64,000 nucleotides of DNA. Origin: Sphingobium sp. TKS. GTDB lineage: Bacteria > Pseudomonadota > Alphaproteobacteria > Sphingomonadales > Sphingomonadaceae. The position numbers and the translations under genes were made by a program. The DNA is taken from positions 1,057,001 to 1,121,000 of the forward strand of contig NZ_CP005083.1 of assembly GCF_001563265.1 (NCBI RefSeq), given 5' to 3'. Position 1 is the stretch's first letter; each line of letters opens with the position of its first letter. Shown one piece after another: positions 44,855 to 53,107 of this stretch. Below the pieces are notes generated by a model that was given only the letters and a program-made list of their open reading frames with translations, did no database searches and had not been told where the DNA came from.

Positions 44855-45020
44855 CCCAATCAGAAAAACGCCTTCGCGCTGCTGACGCCTCCGGTCGGGC
44901 TACGCCCTCCCTACGCCGCCAGCAGCGCGAAACCCGCGCCCAACATCGATCGATCTATGCAACGCTAACGGGGTCCCTTTTGCGCGCCGATAGGGGGGCC
45001 CGATTGAACGCCGATTGACA

Positions 45021-45586
45021 ACCTCGCCGACATTGGCCTGGCGCCGACGTCCGGGGATCCCTGCGATCTTGTGACCGATAAAGGCTATCATTCGCGCGAG
45101 CTCCTCAAGGGTCTCGACGGCGACATCTGGAAGACGCGCATCGCCGAGCCGGCACCGCCGAATGGATATCTGCGCTGGCACGGCGACGAGGCTGCCCAGA
45201 AGGCCGTCTACGCCAATCGGTCTCGCCTGAAATCCGCCGTCGGACGCAAGGCGATGCGCAAGCGTGGTGAGATGGTCGAGCGTAGCTTTGCCCACGTCCT
45301 GGATCGCGGCGGCATGCGCCGCGCGTGGCTGCGCGGGCGCGAGAATGTTCACAAGCGTTATTTGATCCACGTCGCCGGGTTCAATCTTGGCATTCTCATG
45401 CGCGCCCTGTTCGGTTGCGGCACTCCGAGGGGCGCCAGGGGCGCATCCAAGGCATTCTTGTTCGTAGTTCAGACCGATGTTGCGCTCGTCATCGCCCTCG
45501 TCGCCGAGTTCGACGGAGAAAGGGCCATGCTCCTCATCGTTTTTACCCCTGAAGGCGCTGACAGACCCGGCTGAAAACCGACTTCG
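45021..45586 (+). pseudogene. IS1182-like transposase, C-terminal remnant
   Basis: The frame at 45023-45574 reads LADIGLAPTSGDPCDLVTDK, then GYHSRELL, RTRIAEP-like, GEMVERSFAHVLDRGGMRRAW and RGRENVHKRYLIHVAGFNLG. This is the C-terminal third of an IS1182/IS4-type DDE transposase. The N-terminal part is gone at the IS21 boundary. Its right edge abuts a truncated glycosyltransferase. Confidence 0.75.
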
Positions 45587-46330
45587 TCACCGCGCTGTTA
45601 GCATGAACAGATAGCGCAGATGCCGCCATCCGTCGCGCCAAGGACGAAGATGGGGTGCTCGCATTCGCAGGTCCGGTGACAGCGTGGCCGGAACCTCATC
45701 TATGCGAAGGCGATGGAGGCTCGCCTTGATGATCATCTCGCTCGCAAATTCCATGCCCGAGCTCTGCAGGTTGAGACGGGCGCATGCTTCGCGTCGGATC
45801 GCCCGTAAACCGCAGTGAGCATCTTCTACGCCAGCCCGGAAGAACAGGTTCAGAATCGCGGTCAGCGCGGGATTTCCGATGTAACGGTTCTTCCAAGGCA
45901 TGGCACCTGGGCCGATACCTCCTTTGAAACGGGAGCCCATACAAAGGTCGGCTCCGTCGAGTAGGCGGCCAATCATCTTCACGCCATCAGTGAAGTCGTA
46001 GCTGCCATCACAATCGCCCATGAGGATGTAGCTGCCATAGGCGCCGCGACAGCCGCCGATCAGCGCAGCTCCGTAGCCTTTCTCCGCAACCGGGACGACC
46101 CGCGCGCCAAGGCTGAGCGCCAGCGCCTGACTGCCATCAGTCGATCCGTTGTCCGCGACTAGAATCTCGCCGGTAAGGCCGTACTCTGCCGCAATCTGGT
46201 CAAGGGCGTCCTGCGCATTTGCGATGCAGTGAGGCAGGCATTGAACCTCGTCTAAACAGGGCATGACTATCGATACGTCGACGCCGCCTTCCTCTGGTAA
46301 GGCAAACACCGTCTTGAGCGATTTAATCAT
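45587..46330 (-). CDS. family 2 glycosyltransferase, C-terminally truncated
   Basis: A 247-residue GT2 of the dolichol-phosphate mannosyltransferase kind: VSIVMPCLDEVQCLPHCI, ILVADNGSTDGSQ, YILMGDCDGSYDF (D-x-D region) and MGSRFKGGI. Homologues usually continue after W-R-H-L-R-Y-L-F-M-L with membrane helices; here the frame stops a few codons later at the junction with IS-derived DNA. It may be non-functional. The ATG at 46330 has GGGGGA upstream. Confidence 0.75.
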   Translation of the reverse strand: MIKSLKTVFALPEEGGVDVSIVMPCLDEVQCLPHCIANAQDALDQIAAEYGLTGEILVADNGSTDGSQALALSLGARVVPVAEKGYGAALIGGCRGAYGSYILMGDCDGSYDFTDGVKMIGRLLDGADLCMGSRFKGGIGPGAMPWKNRYIGNPALTAILNLFFRAGVEDAHCGLRAIRREACARLNLQSSGMEFASEMIIKASLHRLRIDEVPATLSPDLRMRAPHLRPWRDGWRHLRYLFMLTAR

Positions 46331-46819
46331 GCCGTTTCCCCCAAGGTGCATGGTAGACGGCTACGAGAAAATGGTAAATGAAACTTAAATGTCTTTGAGA
46401 GCAGACCTAACAGGCCGCGAAGCGCCTACAGGCTGAGTACAACCGAGTGCCCAATCCGCGTCTAACCGCGCAGGGATTAGCCGGTGAACCGGCTGGTTCG
46501 CTGGAGGTGATTTAGGTTTGAGCTATGCTGCAGGGTCTGTCCTCCAGCGTCGCATGATATTGCGCTTCAGCTTCTGCCGGAGGAATATGTCTCGCGGCTG
46601 TCTATGTGAACCAATCGATTGGTTCAGCGTGGAACGCTGCATTGCTTGGAGCGAGCGCCATGGTGTGCGCTGGTGTATCGCCCCCGTTGCTATTGGAACT
46701 TAAGCGGACTGCCTTCGAGTATTGAGGTGAAGGACTCAGTGCGCTCCCAAAGAGCTATCTCTCCGAATCACATCCCCTGCCTGTGAAACAGATGGGCCTC
46801 TGCAACAATGGAGGTACCT
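46331..46819. other. 489-bp regulatory-looking gap before parB
   Basis: Contains the 20-bp palindrome at 46607 and a GCCGGT/ACCGGC hairpin near 46480. A 61-codon frame at 46518 has no support. Likely promoter and partition-site region. Confidence 0.5.
46607..46626. promoter_or_regulatory. perfect 20-bp palindrome, candidate parS or operator
   Basis: Half-site TGAACCAATC followed directly by its reverse complement GATTGGTTCA, with no spacer or mismatch. It lies about 190 bp before the parB-like gene. It does not match the canonical chromosomal parS core (GTTTCACGTGAAAC), so a private site is likely. Confidence 0.5.
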
Positions 46820-47770
46820 ATGCAGGACTATCAGAATGAAATGTTCCCTGACGTTGTCGGCATCACTGACGCGGACATGATCCCGGACCCGAAGCCGGAA
46901 TTCACTTTGAGCGCGACGCCCGCCTTCTCGCCCAAGTCCCTCTTCGTTGACGCGGAGAAATGCGTTGTCTGGCAGCATACCGCACGCGACGCCGATAAGC
47001 TGGTCGATGCGGATATCCGTCCGCTGGCGGAATCGATCAAGGCGTCGGATCAGCAGGTTCCCGTCCGTGTCCGCCGCCTTGAAGATGACCGCCTCGAAAT
47101 TGTCGCGGGGGTGCGCCGCTGGAAAGCCATTCGCTTGCTCAACGATGAAGGCTATCCCGTCAAGCTGCTGGTCCAGATCGTCCAGATGGACGAGGACGCT
47201 GCGTTCCGCTTCGCTGCCGCCGAAAATGGCCCCCGCTCGGATCTCACGCCGATCGAGCGCGCCCGCTTCTACCAGGCCGCCATCGATCACCAGTATCACA
47301 CCGGAAAGGCGTGCGCCGATGCGTTCGGCTTGCACAAGGCATCGATCTCGCGAGTTCTCGATGTTCTGCGCGTGCTCCAGTTCGTCGGCAAGAAGATCGA
47401 TGATCATCGCGCTATCTCGGCAGCGCAGGCCAGTTGGCTGATGAGCCTGCTTCGCAACGTGAATGACGAGGCCGATCCGACAGACGAGGGTTTCGAGGGG
47501 GATCGACACGCCGAGGTCATCGCCGCGATCGATGCGGCCGCGCCGGGCAGCGCAGCGGAGGTTTTCGGCCAACTTCGTCAGGCGCTCGCTCCCTCCCACA
47601 AAGATGGCGGCATCGACATCGTCGTCGATGACGACATCATCCTCGGTTCGGTCACGCGCTCCAAGTCGGGGGCGGTTCGTATCGCCATCGGCCCCGAGGC
47701 GGGGTCTGTCGAGTTGCCGATGCTGATGGCTTCGATCCGGGTGGCGCTGACCACGCTGCGTGCTGGCTAG
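46820..47770 (+). CDS. ParB/RepB/Spo0J-family DNA-binding protein
   Basis: A 316-residue ParB-like protein. The ParB nuclease-like/CTPase domain spans about residues 30-130 (DIRPLAESIKASDQQVPVRV, then LEIVAGVRRWKAIRLL with the G-x-R-R-W motif). The central helix-turn-helix is KACADAFGLHKASISRVLDVL. A ParA partner is not next to it, as is common for island ParB homologues that regulate transcription or transfer instead of segregation. It starts after GGAGGT and ends in a strong terminator. Confidence 0.88.
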   Translation: MQDYQNEMFPDVVGITDADMIPDPKPEFTLSATPAFSPKSLFVDAEKCVVWQHTARDADKLVDADIRPLAESIKASDQQVPVRVRRLEDDRLEIVAGVRRWKAIRLLNDEGYPVKLLVQIVQMDEDAAFRFAAAENGPRSDLTPIERARFYQAAIDHQYHTGKACADAFGLHKASISRVLDVLRVLQFVGKKIDDHRAISAAQASWLMSLLRNVNDEADPTDEGFEGDRHAEVIAAIDAAAPGSAAEVFGQLRQALAPSHKDGGIDIVVDDDIILGSVTRSKSGAVRIAIGPEAGSVELPMLMASIRVALTTLRAG

Positions 47771-47784
47771 GGCGGCAGAGTATG

Positions 47785-47820
47785 GAGGGCGGTTGCGTGC
47801 GCGCAACCGCCCTCTTTTTT
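47785..47820 (+). terminator. intrinsic terminator of the parB-like gene
   Basis: A perfect 13-bp stem GAGGGCGGTTGCG/CGCAACCGCCCTC with a short loop, then six T. Confidence 0.9.
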
Positions 47821-47878
47821 GCCGGTCGAACGGAAAAGATCCGATCGGTCCCAGCTTTGAAGGGTGAGAAGACTAATT

Positions 47879-47949
47879 AAAGTTATGGGCGCGCGATAAC
47901 GTGTTCTCCTCCGCCGCAGGGGGTGGAGGACGGTGTGGCCCATAACTTT
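47879..47949. other. oriT-like inverted repeat upstream of relaxase
   Basis: A perfect 12-bp inverted repeat, AAAGTTATGGGC at 47879-47890 and GCCCATAACTTT at 47938-47949. An inner imperfect stem TCCTCC/GGAGGA lies in the loop. On the minus strand the left arm reads into CGCGCGCCCATAAC, which contains the GCGCCC core of IncQ/MOBQ nick regions. It lies 22 bp before the relaxase start. This is the expected place and form of an origin of transfer; nicking is unproven. Confidence 0.5.
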
Positions 47950-47970
47950 CCGAGAGAAGGGGTGGGGTAG

Positions 47971-50025
47971 GTGACAGGTCATGCTTGGACGATCGGAGGC
48001 AGATCCGCTGATATGCATGCCTTGCGTGAGGCACTCGCGCTCGAACGCCAAAGCCGCAAGAAGGCATCGGTGCTCGAATATGAGCGACTTCAGGCAGAGC
48101 GCAATGCGCGCAAGGTCGGCACTGCCATTCGCCGCCAGATGCGCGAGGCTGGCATGACGCCGACCTGGATCCAGGTCCATCCACGATCGCTGAGTGGATA
48201 CCGCGATGGTGGGCGACGCTGCCGGCGTATCGAGATCATGTCCGGGCTGATCGTGGCAAAGCGGTCCCATCGCGGTAGCGACGGGCTATCGTCATTCCAT
48301 TTCAAATGGACCTCGCGCGGCCTCGGCAACCGGCGCAAGCACGGTTCCCACCGCTATCGCCGGGGCGAGGCAGTCCGGCATCTGCGTTATATCCTTCGTG
48401 AACAGGCGCGCGAGATCGACGGCGGGGGCCTCGTTAGCAACATCTCCACCGACCCAGACACGCTCGCCAGCGTCTTTGACGCCCTTGAAGAGTTGGAAAG
48501 CCACGGCCGCACGAATGCTAACGTCTATGTGTCAATCGTGCTCAGCCTACCAAACGAGCTGACATCCGCCGAGCGACAAGTCCTTCTCTCGAATATTTGC
48601 GCGATATTCGAGCGCGAAAAGCTGCCGCATGCCGCGGTGCTGCATGCGCCTGACCCGGATGGGGATCAGCGCAACAATCACGCGCACATAATGTTGAGCC
48701 TACGGCCCTTTCGCGCCGAGGCCGATGGGGGTTTCGCCTTCGGCGTCGGCACGGCGGCCGACCTCAACGACAAAGAGTTCATCAAAGCGATGCGCTTGGA
48801 GATCGCGGCGCTGATGAATGCTGCGATGATCGAAGCCGGCCATGAGCGCCGTTTCACTGCTCTGAGCAATCAGGAACGCGGACTGCTCGTCCGACCCAAA
48901 AGCGAAGGCAAGTCGTCACCTGGCCGCAAGCATCGCGAGCGCCGACAGGAGCGGATAGACTTGATGGCCGGTGAGAAAGCCTATCGCGAGGAACGGATTA
49001 ACGCCCTCGGCGTGGTACAGGAGGAACTGATCGCCGCCCTGGTGGCGCCGCAGGTTGACCGCAACGCTGAACTCGAAGCCATGCGCGCCAAAGTTCACGC
49101 TGCCCCCGCTGCTACGACAGTTTGCGCTGCAGTCACGATCTCGCCGGTTGCGCGCGTGCAACCGCCGGCATCACCGCCGGTCAGGTCCAATATGGCACCG
49201 CAGCAGACATCACCGGTTCCCGCTCCTGTCCCGCCGGACCTTGACATATTACTTGCCCGCCTCTCGGAAATGCGATGGCCGCCGCTCGAACGGCAGAATG
49301 GGCGCATCGTTCTAGGTTCGCCCACGCGCTATCTCCACGAAAAGGCCGTAATCGATCGCTTGCGACCGGCGCAGATGGACCAGCGCGTCCAAGCGAGGCT
49401 CGAAGAAGAATGGGCCGTTGCGATCGACGCACTGCGTAAGCGCCTGACGCAGTCAGAGCCCTTCGGCCGGGCACTCGAAGCCGATTTTTCCGACCAGGCA
49501 CTGATCGACAAGGCCGCCAAATCATTCTTCGAATGTAATCAGCATGATCCTGATGTGATCGCGTTGGTCGTGGCGCAAAGGTCGGCGGCGGAACGTCGTG
49601 TTCTTGAGCTGCAAGAACGGAAGCGGGTCGAGAAGCAAAAACGCCAGCAACGCGCTAAAAAAGTAGGAGCCGCCGTGGCACGGATCTGTGGTGCTGCCGG
49701 CGCGGGGCGTGTCAGCGAAACAGACAGGGCGCCGCTACGACCACTGATCGCCCTTCTGGAGGAGCCTCTCATCGATGGCAGGCTAGCCCTCTTCATTAAT
49801 AGCGGGAAACTCTATGTGCAGGCCCGCGATCCTGAACTGATCGATTTAGCAGGCAAGCTCTTCGACATGAAGGCGGGATCAGCCGCGCTGGCACTCCTGG
49901 CACAGGAGACCAACGGTCTACTCTCGCCAATCGCGCAGCCGTTCCAGACGTCTTACGCCTTGAACCCGGTCGGCGTCGATACCCCGCAGACGCCGCTAGG
50001 ACGCGCGGAGAGAGGGCGAGAATGA
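47971..50025 (+). CDS. divergent MobA/MobL-type relaxase
   Basis: A 684-residue protein. The relaxase core, about residues 165-260, has VYVSIVLSLPNELTSAERQ and the metal-binding triad H224, H237, H239 in LHAPDPDG and NNHAHIMLSLRPF. Relaxases nick oriT and lead DNA into a recipient. Unlike standard MobA, the core is preceded by about 150 residues (SFHFKWTSRGLGNRRKHG, HRYRRGEAVRHLRYILRE) and the N-terminal catalytic tyrosine motif is not recognisable. The C-terminal 350 residues are charged and coiled-coil-like. GTG start at 47971; an ATG at 48013 is possible. Confidence 0.75.
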   Translation: MTGHAWTIGGRSADMHALREALALERQSRKKASVLEYERLQAERNARKVGTAIRRQMREAGMTPTWIQVHPRSLSGYRDGGRRCRRIEIMSGLIVAKRSHRGSDGLSSFHFKWTSRGLGNRRKHGSHRYRRGEAVRHLRYILREQAREIDGGGLVSNISTDPDTLASVFDALEELESHGRTNANVYVSIVLSLPNELTSAERQVLLSNICAIFEREKLPHAAVLHAPDPDGDQRNNHAHIMLSLRPFRAEADGGFAFGVGTAADLNDKEFIKAMRLEIAALMNAAMIEAGHERRFTALSNQERGLLVRPKSEGKSSPGRKHRERRQERIDLMAGEKAYREERINALGVVQEELIAALVAPQVDRNAELEAMRAKVHAAPAATTVCAAVTISPVARVQPPASPPVRSNMAPQQTSPVPAPVPPDLDILLARLSEMRWPPLERQNGRIVLGSPTRYLHEKAVIDRLRPAQMDQRVQARLEEEWAVAIDALRKRLTQSEPFGRALEADFSDQALIDKAAKSFFECNQHDPDVIALVVAQRSAAERRVLELQERKRVEKQKRQQRAKKVGAAVARICGAAGAGRVSETDRAPLRPLIALLEEPLIDGRLALFINSGKLYVQARDPELIDLAGKLFDMKAGSAALALLAQETNGLLSPIAQPFQTSYALNPVGVDTPQTPLGRAERGRE

Positions 50026-50198
50026 CCAACAAAGGGCGAGGGCTATTTGCGCCGATCACCATGAACAGTCGGAATTCGCTGCCATCGGCCCGATGAGCAG
50101 CACTGACTTATTGGAGCTTGGATGAGGGAAGTGGCTGACGCTGGAAAGTGAAAGACATCTCCCGAGCACCGGGATCGCAGCCGACCCTGTGCCGACCA

Positions 50199-50747
50199 AT
50201 GAGTACTAACTGCATGATCTACCTCAACGAAGAAGACCGCCAACGCGAAGCGCAGGCGAAGGAGGGCGCGATCGCCCTTGCTACCGTCGCGAGCTGGCAG
50301 ACGGAGCCATGTCCCATTATGCTGCCGCCGGTGCTCGCAGGATTTGTTTACTGTCGGACGGTTGACCTTGTGCTGGCGCACTGGCGCCGGAACGTGTCGC
50401 TCGGCAGGCTTCTTGCGGTGGCACGCGAGACGCGGCTGGACGTGCTGCTGGTGGAGCCCGCCTGGATGGCATCCGGATCAGACTTCCGGGTGTCTGCGAT
50501 CCTCTGCCGCAGCGGCGAGACGCACGTCTATCGGGGCTTGCGGCTGTGGGCCGCTGGCGTGGATGGTCCAACTTGGCTGATCCCCGATCCTGCCGACAGG
50601 GATCTGGATCCATCCTGCTTCGACCTAAGCCTGAAGCGGATGACTCCAGATGAACAACGACCCTTTAGCGATCTCGAGACGCGCGATCTCGGTCTGCTGG
50701 TGGGCGGTATCCGGTGGAAGGCGATAGCGGGGGGGCACCTAGTATGA
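50199..50747 (+). CDS. unknown protein, paralog of the next gene
   Basis: About 182 residues, soluble, no recognised family. The core reads LDVLLVEPAW, then ILCRSGETHVYRGLRLW, GPTWLIPD and DLETRDLGLL. The same order (LDILLLRF, DICMHSG, HYRGW, GEFWFVP, ARQREVGL) is found in the gene at 50959, so the two are diverged copies. The start is uncertain: ATG 50199, ATG 50214 or GTG 50148, none with a strong ribosome site. It follows the relaxase by 173 bp on the same strand. Confidence 0.65.
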   Translation: MSTNCMIYLNEEDRQREAQAKEGAIALATVASWQTEPCPIMLPPVLAGFVYCRTVDLVLAHWRRNVSLGRLLAVARETRLDVLLVEPAWMASGSDFRVSAILCRSGETHVYRGLRLWAAGVDGPTWLIPDPADRDLDPSCFDLSLKRMTPDEQRPFSDLETRDLGLLVGGIRWKAIAGGHLV

Positions 50748-50958
50748 GCATGGCCTGCGAATTTGCGCAGCGCTTGCCAACCAACGGGAGGCAGCGTGCC
50801 TGCGATCGCTTTGATGGTCAGCGGCTGGGCGGCTCCTGTCGGCGGCAGCGTTAAGAAGACAGGAAGTTCAGACAGCTGAGCACTGTGAAATGAAATAGGG
50901 GAAAGGCGTGGGACCGGCTCGGCGGCCATGCCCCCTGCTGAAATAAGGTCCACATCAA

Positions 50959-51483
50959 ATGAACATGCCCATCATGTCGCGTCCTGCACGGGACGCGACA
51001 ACCCTTCCGTTCGTCCGCGAAGCGGTGCGCCGCCGCTTGTTTGCGGTCGCGCATCAGATCGGCGGGTTGATTGATTTCGAGCCGCACCACAGGATTCCGG
51101 GTGCAGAAGGAGGAATCCTGCTCATGGAGCGGAACCTGCTCGTCATGTGCACATCGCAGTTCCGGCCGCTCGGCTGGGATTTGGCGGAGGAGATCTGCAT
51201 GCGGCAGGGCCTGGATATTCTGCTGCTTCGTTTTGATGCTTACCAGCTGACTTTTGACATCTGCATGCACAGCGGTAGTGCGTGGCTCAGCCACTATCGC
51301 GGTTGGTCGGCCGACGGAGAATTCTGGTTCGTTCCGCGTGTCGATGATGGCAGCCGCTATGTGAAGGCCAGTCGATATGGTCTCCTTCTTACCGATCATC
51401 CACCCTATGCAAACGCTCGGCAGCGCGAAGTGGGGCTGGCCACTGCTTGCCCTTGGGACGCGCGAATGGAGGTCCGGGCATGA
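50959..51483 (+). CDS. unknown protein, paralog of the previous gene
   Basis: A 174-residue soluble protein. It shares the LD[VI]LL, I-C-x-x-S-G, Y-R-G and W-[FL]-[VI]-P blocks with the protein at 50199. Its stop overlaps the start of the next gene (ATGA), so it is translationally coupled to a protein with a relaxase-like triad. That coupling suggests a role in DNA transfer, but nothing in the sequence shows an enzymatic activity. Confidence 0.7.
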   Translation: MNMPIMSRPARDATTLPFVREAVRRRLFAVAHQIGGLIDFEPHHRIPGAEGGILLMERNLLVMCTSQFRPLGWDLAEEICMRQGLDILLLRFDAYQLTFDICMHSGSAWLSHYRGWSADGEFWFVPRVDDGSRYVKASRYGLLLTDHPPYANARQREVGLATACPWDARMEVRA

Positions 51484-52076
51484 GTCCGAAGGCCAAAACG
51501 AAGGTAGTGACGAAGCCTGAGCCAGAAGCCCTGTCGCGCTATGTCGCCGATGCGAGCGATCATCCCGGATTTCGGTATGCGCGCTATTTCTGGAAGGAGA
51601 ATAATCTGAAATGTGGGATCAAGACGGCCGTCCTGGCGAAGCTCCAGCCCGCGGGTCACCCTGCTGCGCGCCACGACCTGTTGCTGCCTGCAACAGCCGC
51701 TGGAGAATATGCGGACCTCGATTACCTGCTTACGCGCTATGATGCGACGCAGCCCCTCATCGAGCGCAATGCCTATGTCCAATATACGGTCGATCTTCCG
51801 GCCGACCGCCCGGTCCACGCCAGTTGGGAGGAGGTTCGCGAATGGGTGATGGGCTATTTCGTGCGGGAGTTGCAGCTTGCTGCCCTGTTGGTGTTGCACA
51901 TGCCTTTCCGCGCCGGATCCGCCAATGCTAGCCATGTTCACATCCTGCTGCCCGCACGCCGGTTAGGCCCCGATGGATTCGGATTTCATGCGAGAGCGAC
52001 CTGCTCAGACTCGGGGTTCAAGGATGGACTCACCAATTGGATGGCATTCCAAGCAATGAAGACACGTCCAACATAG
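51480..52076 (+). CDS. stand-alone protein with relaxase-like histidine triad
   Basis: A 198-residue protein. The second half reads YVQYTVDLPADRPVHASWEE, then LVLHMPFRAG and ASHVHILLPARRLGPDGFGF, matching the MobA/MobL core layout with H140, H152 and H154 as the triad. There is no tyrosine-bearing N-terminal motif and no helicase or primase part. GGAGGTCCGGGC precedes the ATG at 51480. It may be a reduced relaxase, an auxiliary nuclease or a regulator. It is the second such core in 4 kb. Confidence 0.65.
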   Translation: MSPKAKTKVVTKPEPEALSRYVADASDHPGFRYARYFWKENNLKCGIKTAVLAKLQPAGHPAARHDLLLPATAAGEYADLDYLLTRYDATQPLIERNAYVQYTVDLPADRPVHASWEEVREWVMGYFVRELQLAALLVLHMPFRAGSANASHVHILLPARRLGPDGFGFHARATCSDSGFKDGLTNWMAFQAMKTRPT

Positions 52077-52143
52077 CTATCGCGCAGCAGACTGCCAGAG
52101 TCGTTCAGCCGCCTGGCGGTATAGTGGCAGTCAGGCGGTGCGC

Positions 52144-52184
52144 TTTAACCCGCATTATCTCCAATCGGACATTTGCGGGTTAAA
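52144..52184. repeat. 11-bp perfect inverted repeat
   Basis: TTTAACCCGCA at 52144 and TGCGGGTTAAA at 52174, separated by 19 bases. It lies in the 401-bp gap between the relaxase-like gene and hipB. It could be a terminator-like stem or protein site. A frame overlapping it (52138-52353) is not supported as a gene. Confidence 0.6.
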
Positions 52185-52390
52185 CGCCCGCTATGATGCG
52201 GCGACGCTGGAAATTGGCCAATGGCCCGTTCAGGCGACAGCGGGTCCACCCGGCTATGAGCACGAGCACCACGTGCTCCCATGCGCCCATCGGGTCGCCA
52301 TTGCGCGTGTCGGGGTCAGGTCTTTCGGAGGCTTCCCCTGGCCTCAGCGGTAGGGCGTTGGATGATGTATGACTATGCTTTTAGGACGTA

Positions 52391-52447
52391 ATTTGAAGCG
52401 TTATTAAATATCAAATGTTGAAAAATAGAGCGAGGATGATGTATATA
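52391..52447 (+). promoter_or_regulatory. hipBA promoter with inverted operator
   Basis: TTGAAA at 52418 and TATATA at 52442 (18-base spacer) form a sigma-70-like promoter in strikingly AT-rich DNA. ATTTGA (52391) and TCAAAT (52411) make a dyad just upstream, a plausible HipB site for autorepression. Confidence 0.5.
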
Positions 52448-52477
52448 AGATTATTATTCTGAGTAAATGATATAGAA

Positions 52478-53107
52478 ATGGACATCAACTCTATGATTCT
52501 TGAGGAGTTTGGGCAAAAGGTGCTCGATGCGCGTAGGCGCAAGGGCCTCAGCCAGCGCGCTGTGGCGGAGCGAACCGGCGTCCCCCAGGCGCACATCTCC
52601 AAAATCGAGCAAGGTCGGGTCGATATCCGGCTGTCGAGTCTGGTTGAGCTCGCACGCGCACTCGATCTCGAAGTCCTGTTGCTACCGCGTCAGGCCCTAC
52701 CTGCGGTTGAAGGCGCTGTACGGGCCGTTGAAAGCGAAGCTAGCGTCGGGGCGGAACGCCGCGCGCTGGCGACGCTTGCCCAGCATGAGCGGGCGCTGGA
52801 GCAGATTCGCGCTGCCAATCCCAGTTTAACCCTCGTGGAGAAGCTACTATCGACGAGCAGGGAACTGAAGCTCATGCCCTATGATGCCGAGACGCTTAAG
52901 GCGCTGCAGCGCGCGCTTGCGCCGGTGGAACAGATCAGGCAGCAACTCGCCTCGGCTGGCCCGGACGACGCTAAATTGGGGAAACTGCTCGATCGAGTGA
53001 ACCGGAGTTTGCGGGCTTTACGCAACGCGCAGGTCAGTGCGCTGCCGCGACCCGCGTCAAGGTCAGCGCTCCCGGCCTATCGCCTAGATGAGGATGATGA
53101 TGACTGA
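52478..53107 (+). CDS. hipB: HipB-type antitoxin, Xre helix-turn-helix
   Basis: A 209-residue regulator. The Xre domain at residues about 10-70 has SQRAVAERTGVPQAHISKIEQGR and LSSLVELARALDLEVLLL. A long C-terminal helical extension (residues 75-190) is unusual; classical HipB is about 90 residues. The acidic tail is D-E-D-D-D-D. It overlaps hipA by 8 bp, as in toxin-antitoxin operons, and should repress its own promoter. Confidence 0.85.
   Translation: MDINSMILEEFGQKVLDARRRKGLSQRAVAERTGVPQAHISKIEQGRVDIRLSSLVELARALDLEVLLLPRQALPAVEGAVRAVESEASVGAERRALATLAQHERALEQIRAANPSLTLVEKLLSTSRELKLMPYDAETLKALQRALAPVEQIRQQLASAGPDDAKLGKLLDRVNRSLRALRNAQVSALPRPASRSALPAYRLDEDDDD

Larger units (their letters stand above)
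42513..45020 (+). mobile_element. IS21-family insertion sequence
   Basis: About 2.5 kb with istA and istB. Both ends carry the same subterminal motif GCAAAAGGGACCCCGTTAGCG (cited by core GCAAAAGGGACCCC; 42526 on, and inverted near 44977). Both ends have a second ATCGGCG-type copy and terminal TGT...ACA. A 12-bp inverted repeat TTCGCGCTGCTG/CAGCAGCGCGAA lies after istB (44873, 44920). No target duplication is visible, so the exact outer bases are provisional. Confidence 0.85.

Noticed and set aside
42513..45020. Target-site duplication flanking the IS21 element
   Set aside because: Bases on the two sides (CTTCC versus ACCTC) do not match, so none is claimed.
46518..46703. 61-codon frame upstream of the parB-like gene
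   Set aside because: No ribosome site, Cys/Trp/Arg-rich composition, and it covers the palindrome region.
52138..52353. 71-codon frame with GTG start
   Set aside because: It overlaps the 11-bp inverted repeat, lacks a ribosome site and has no protein-like features.
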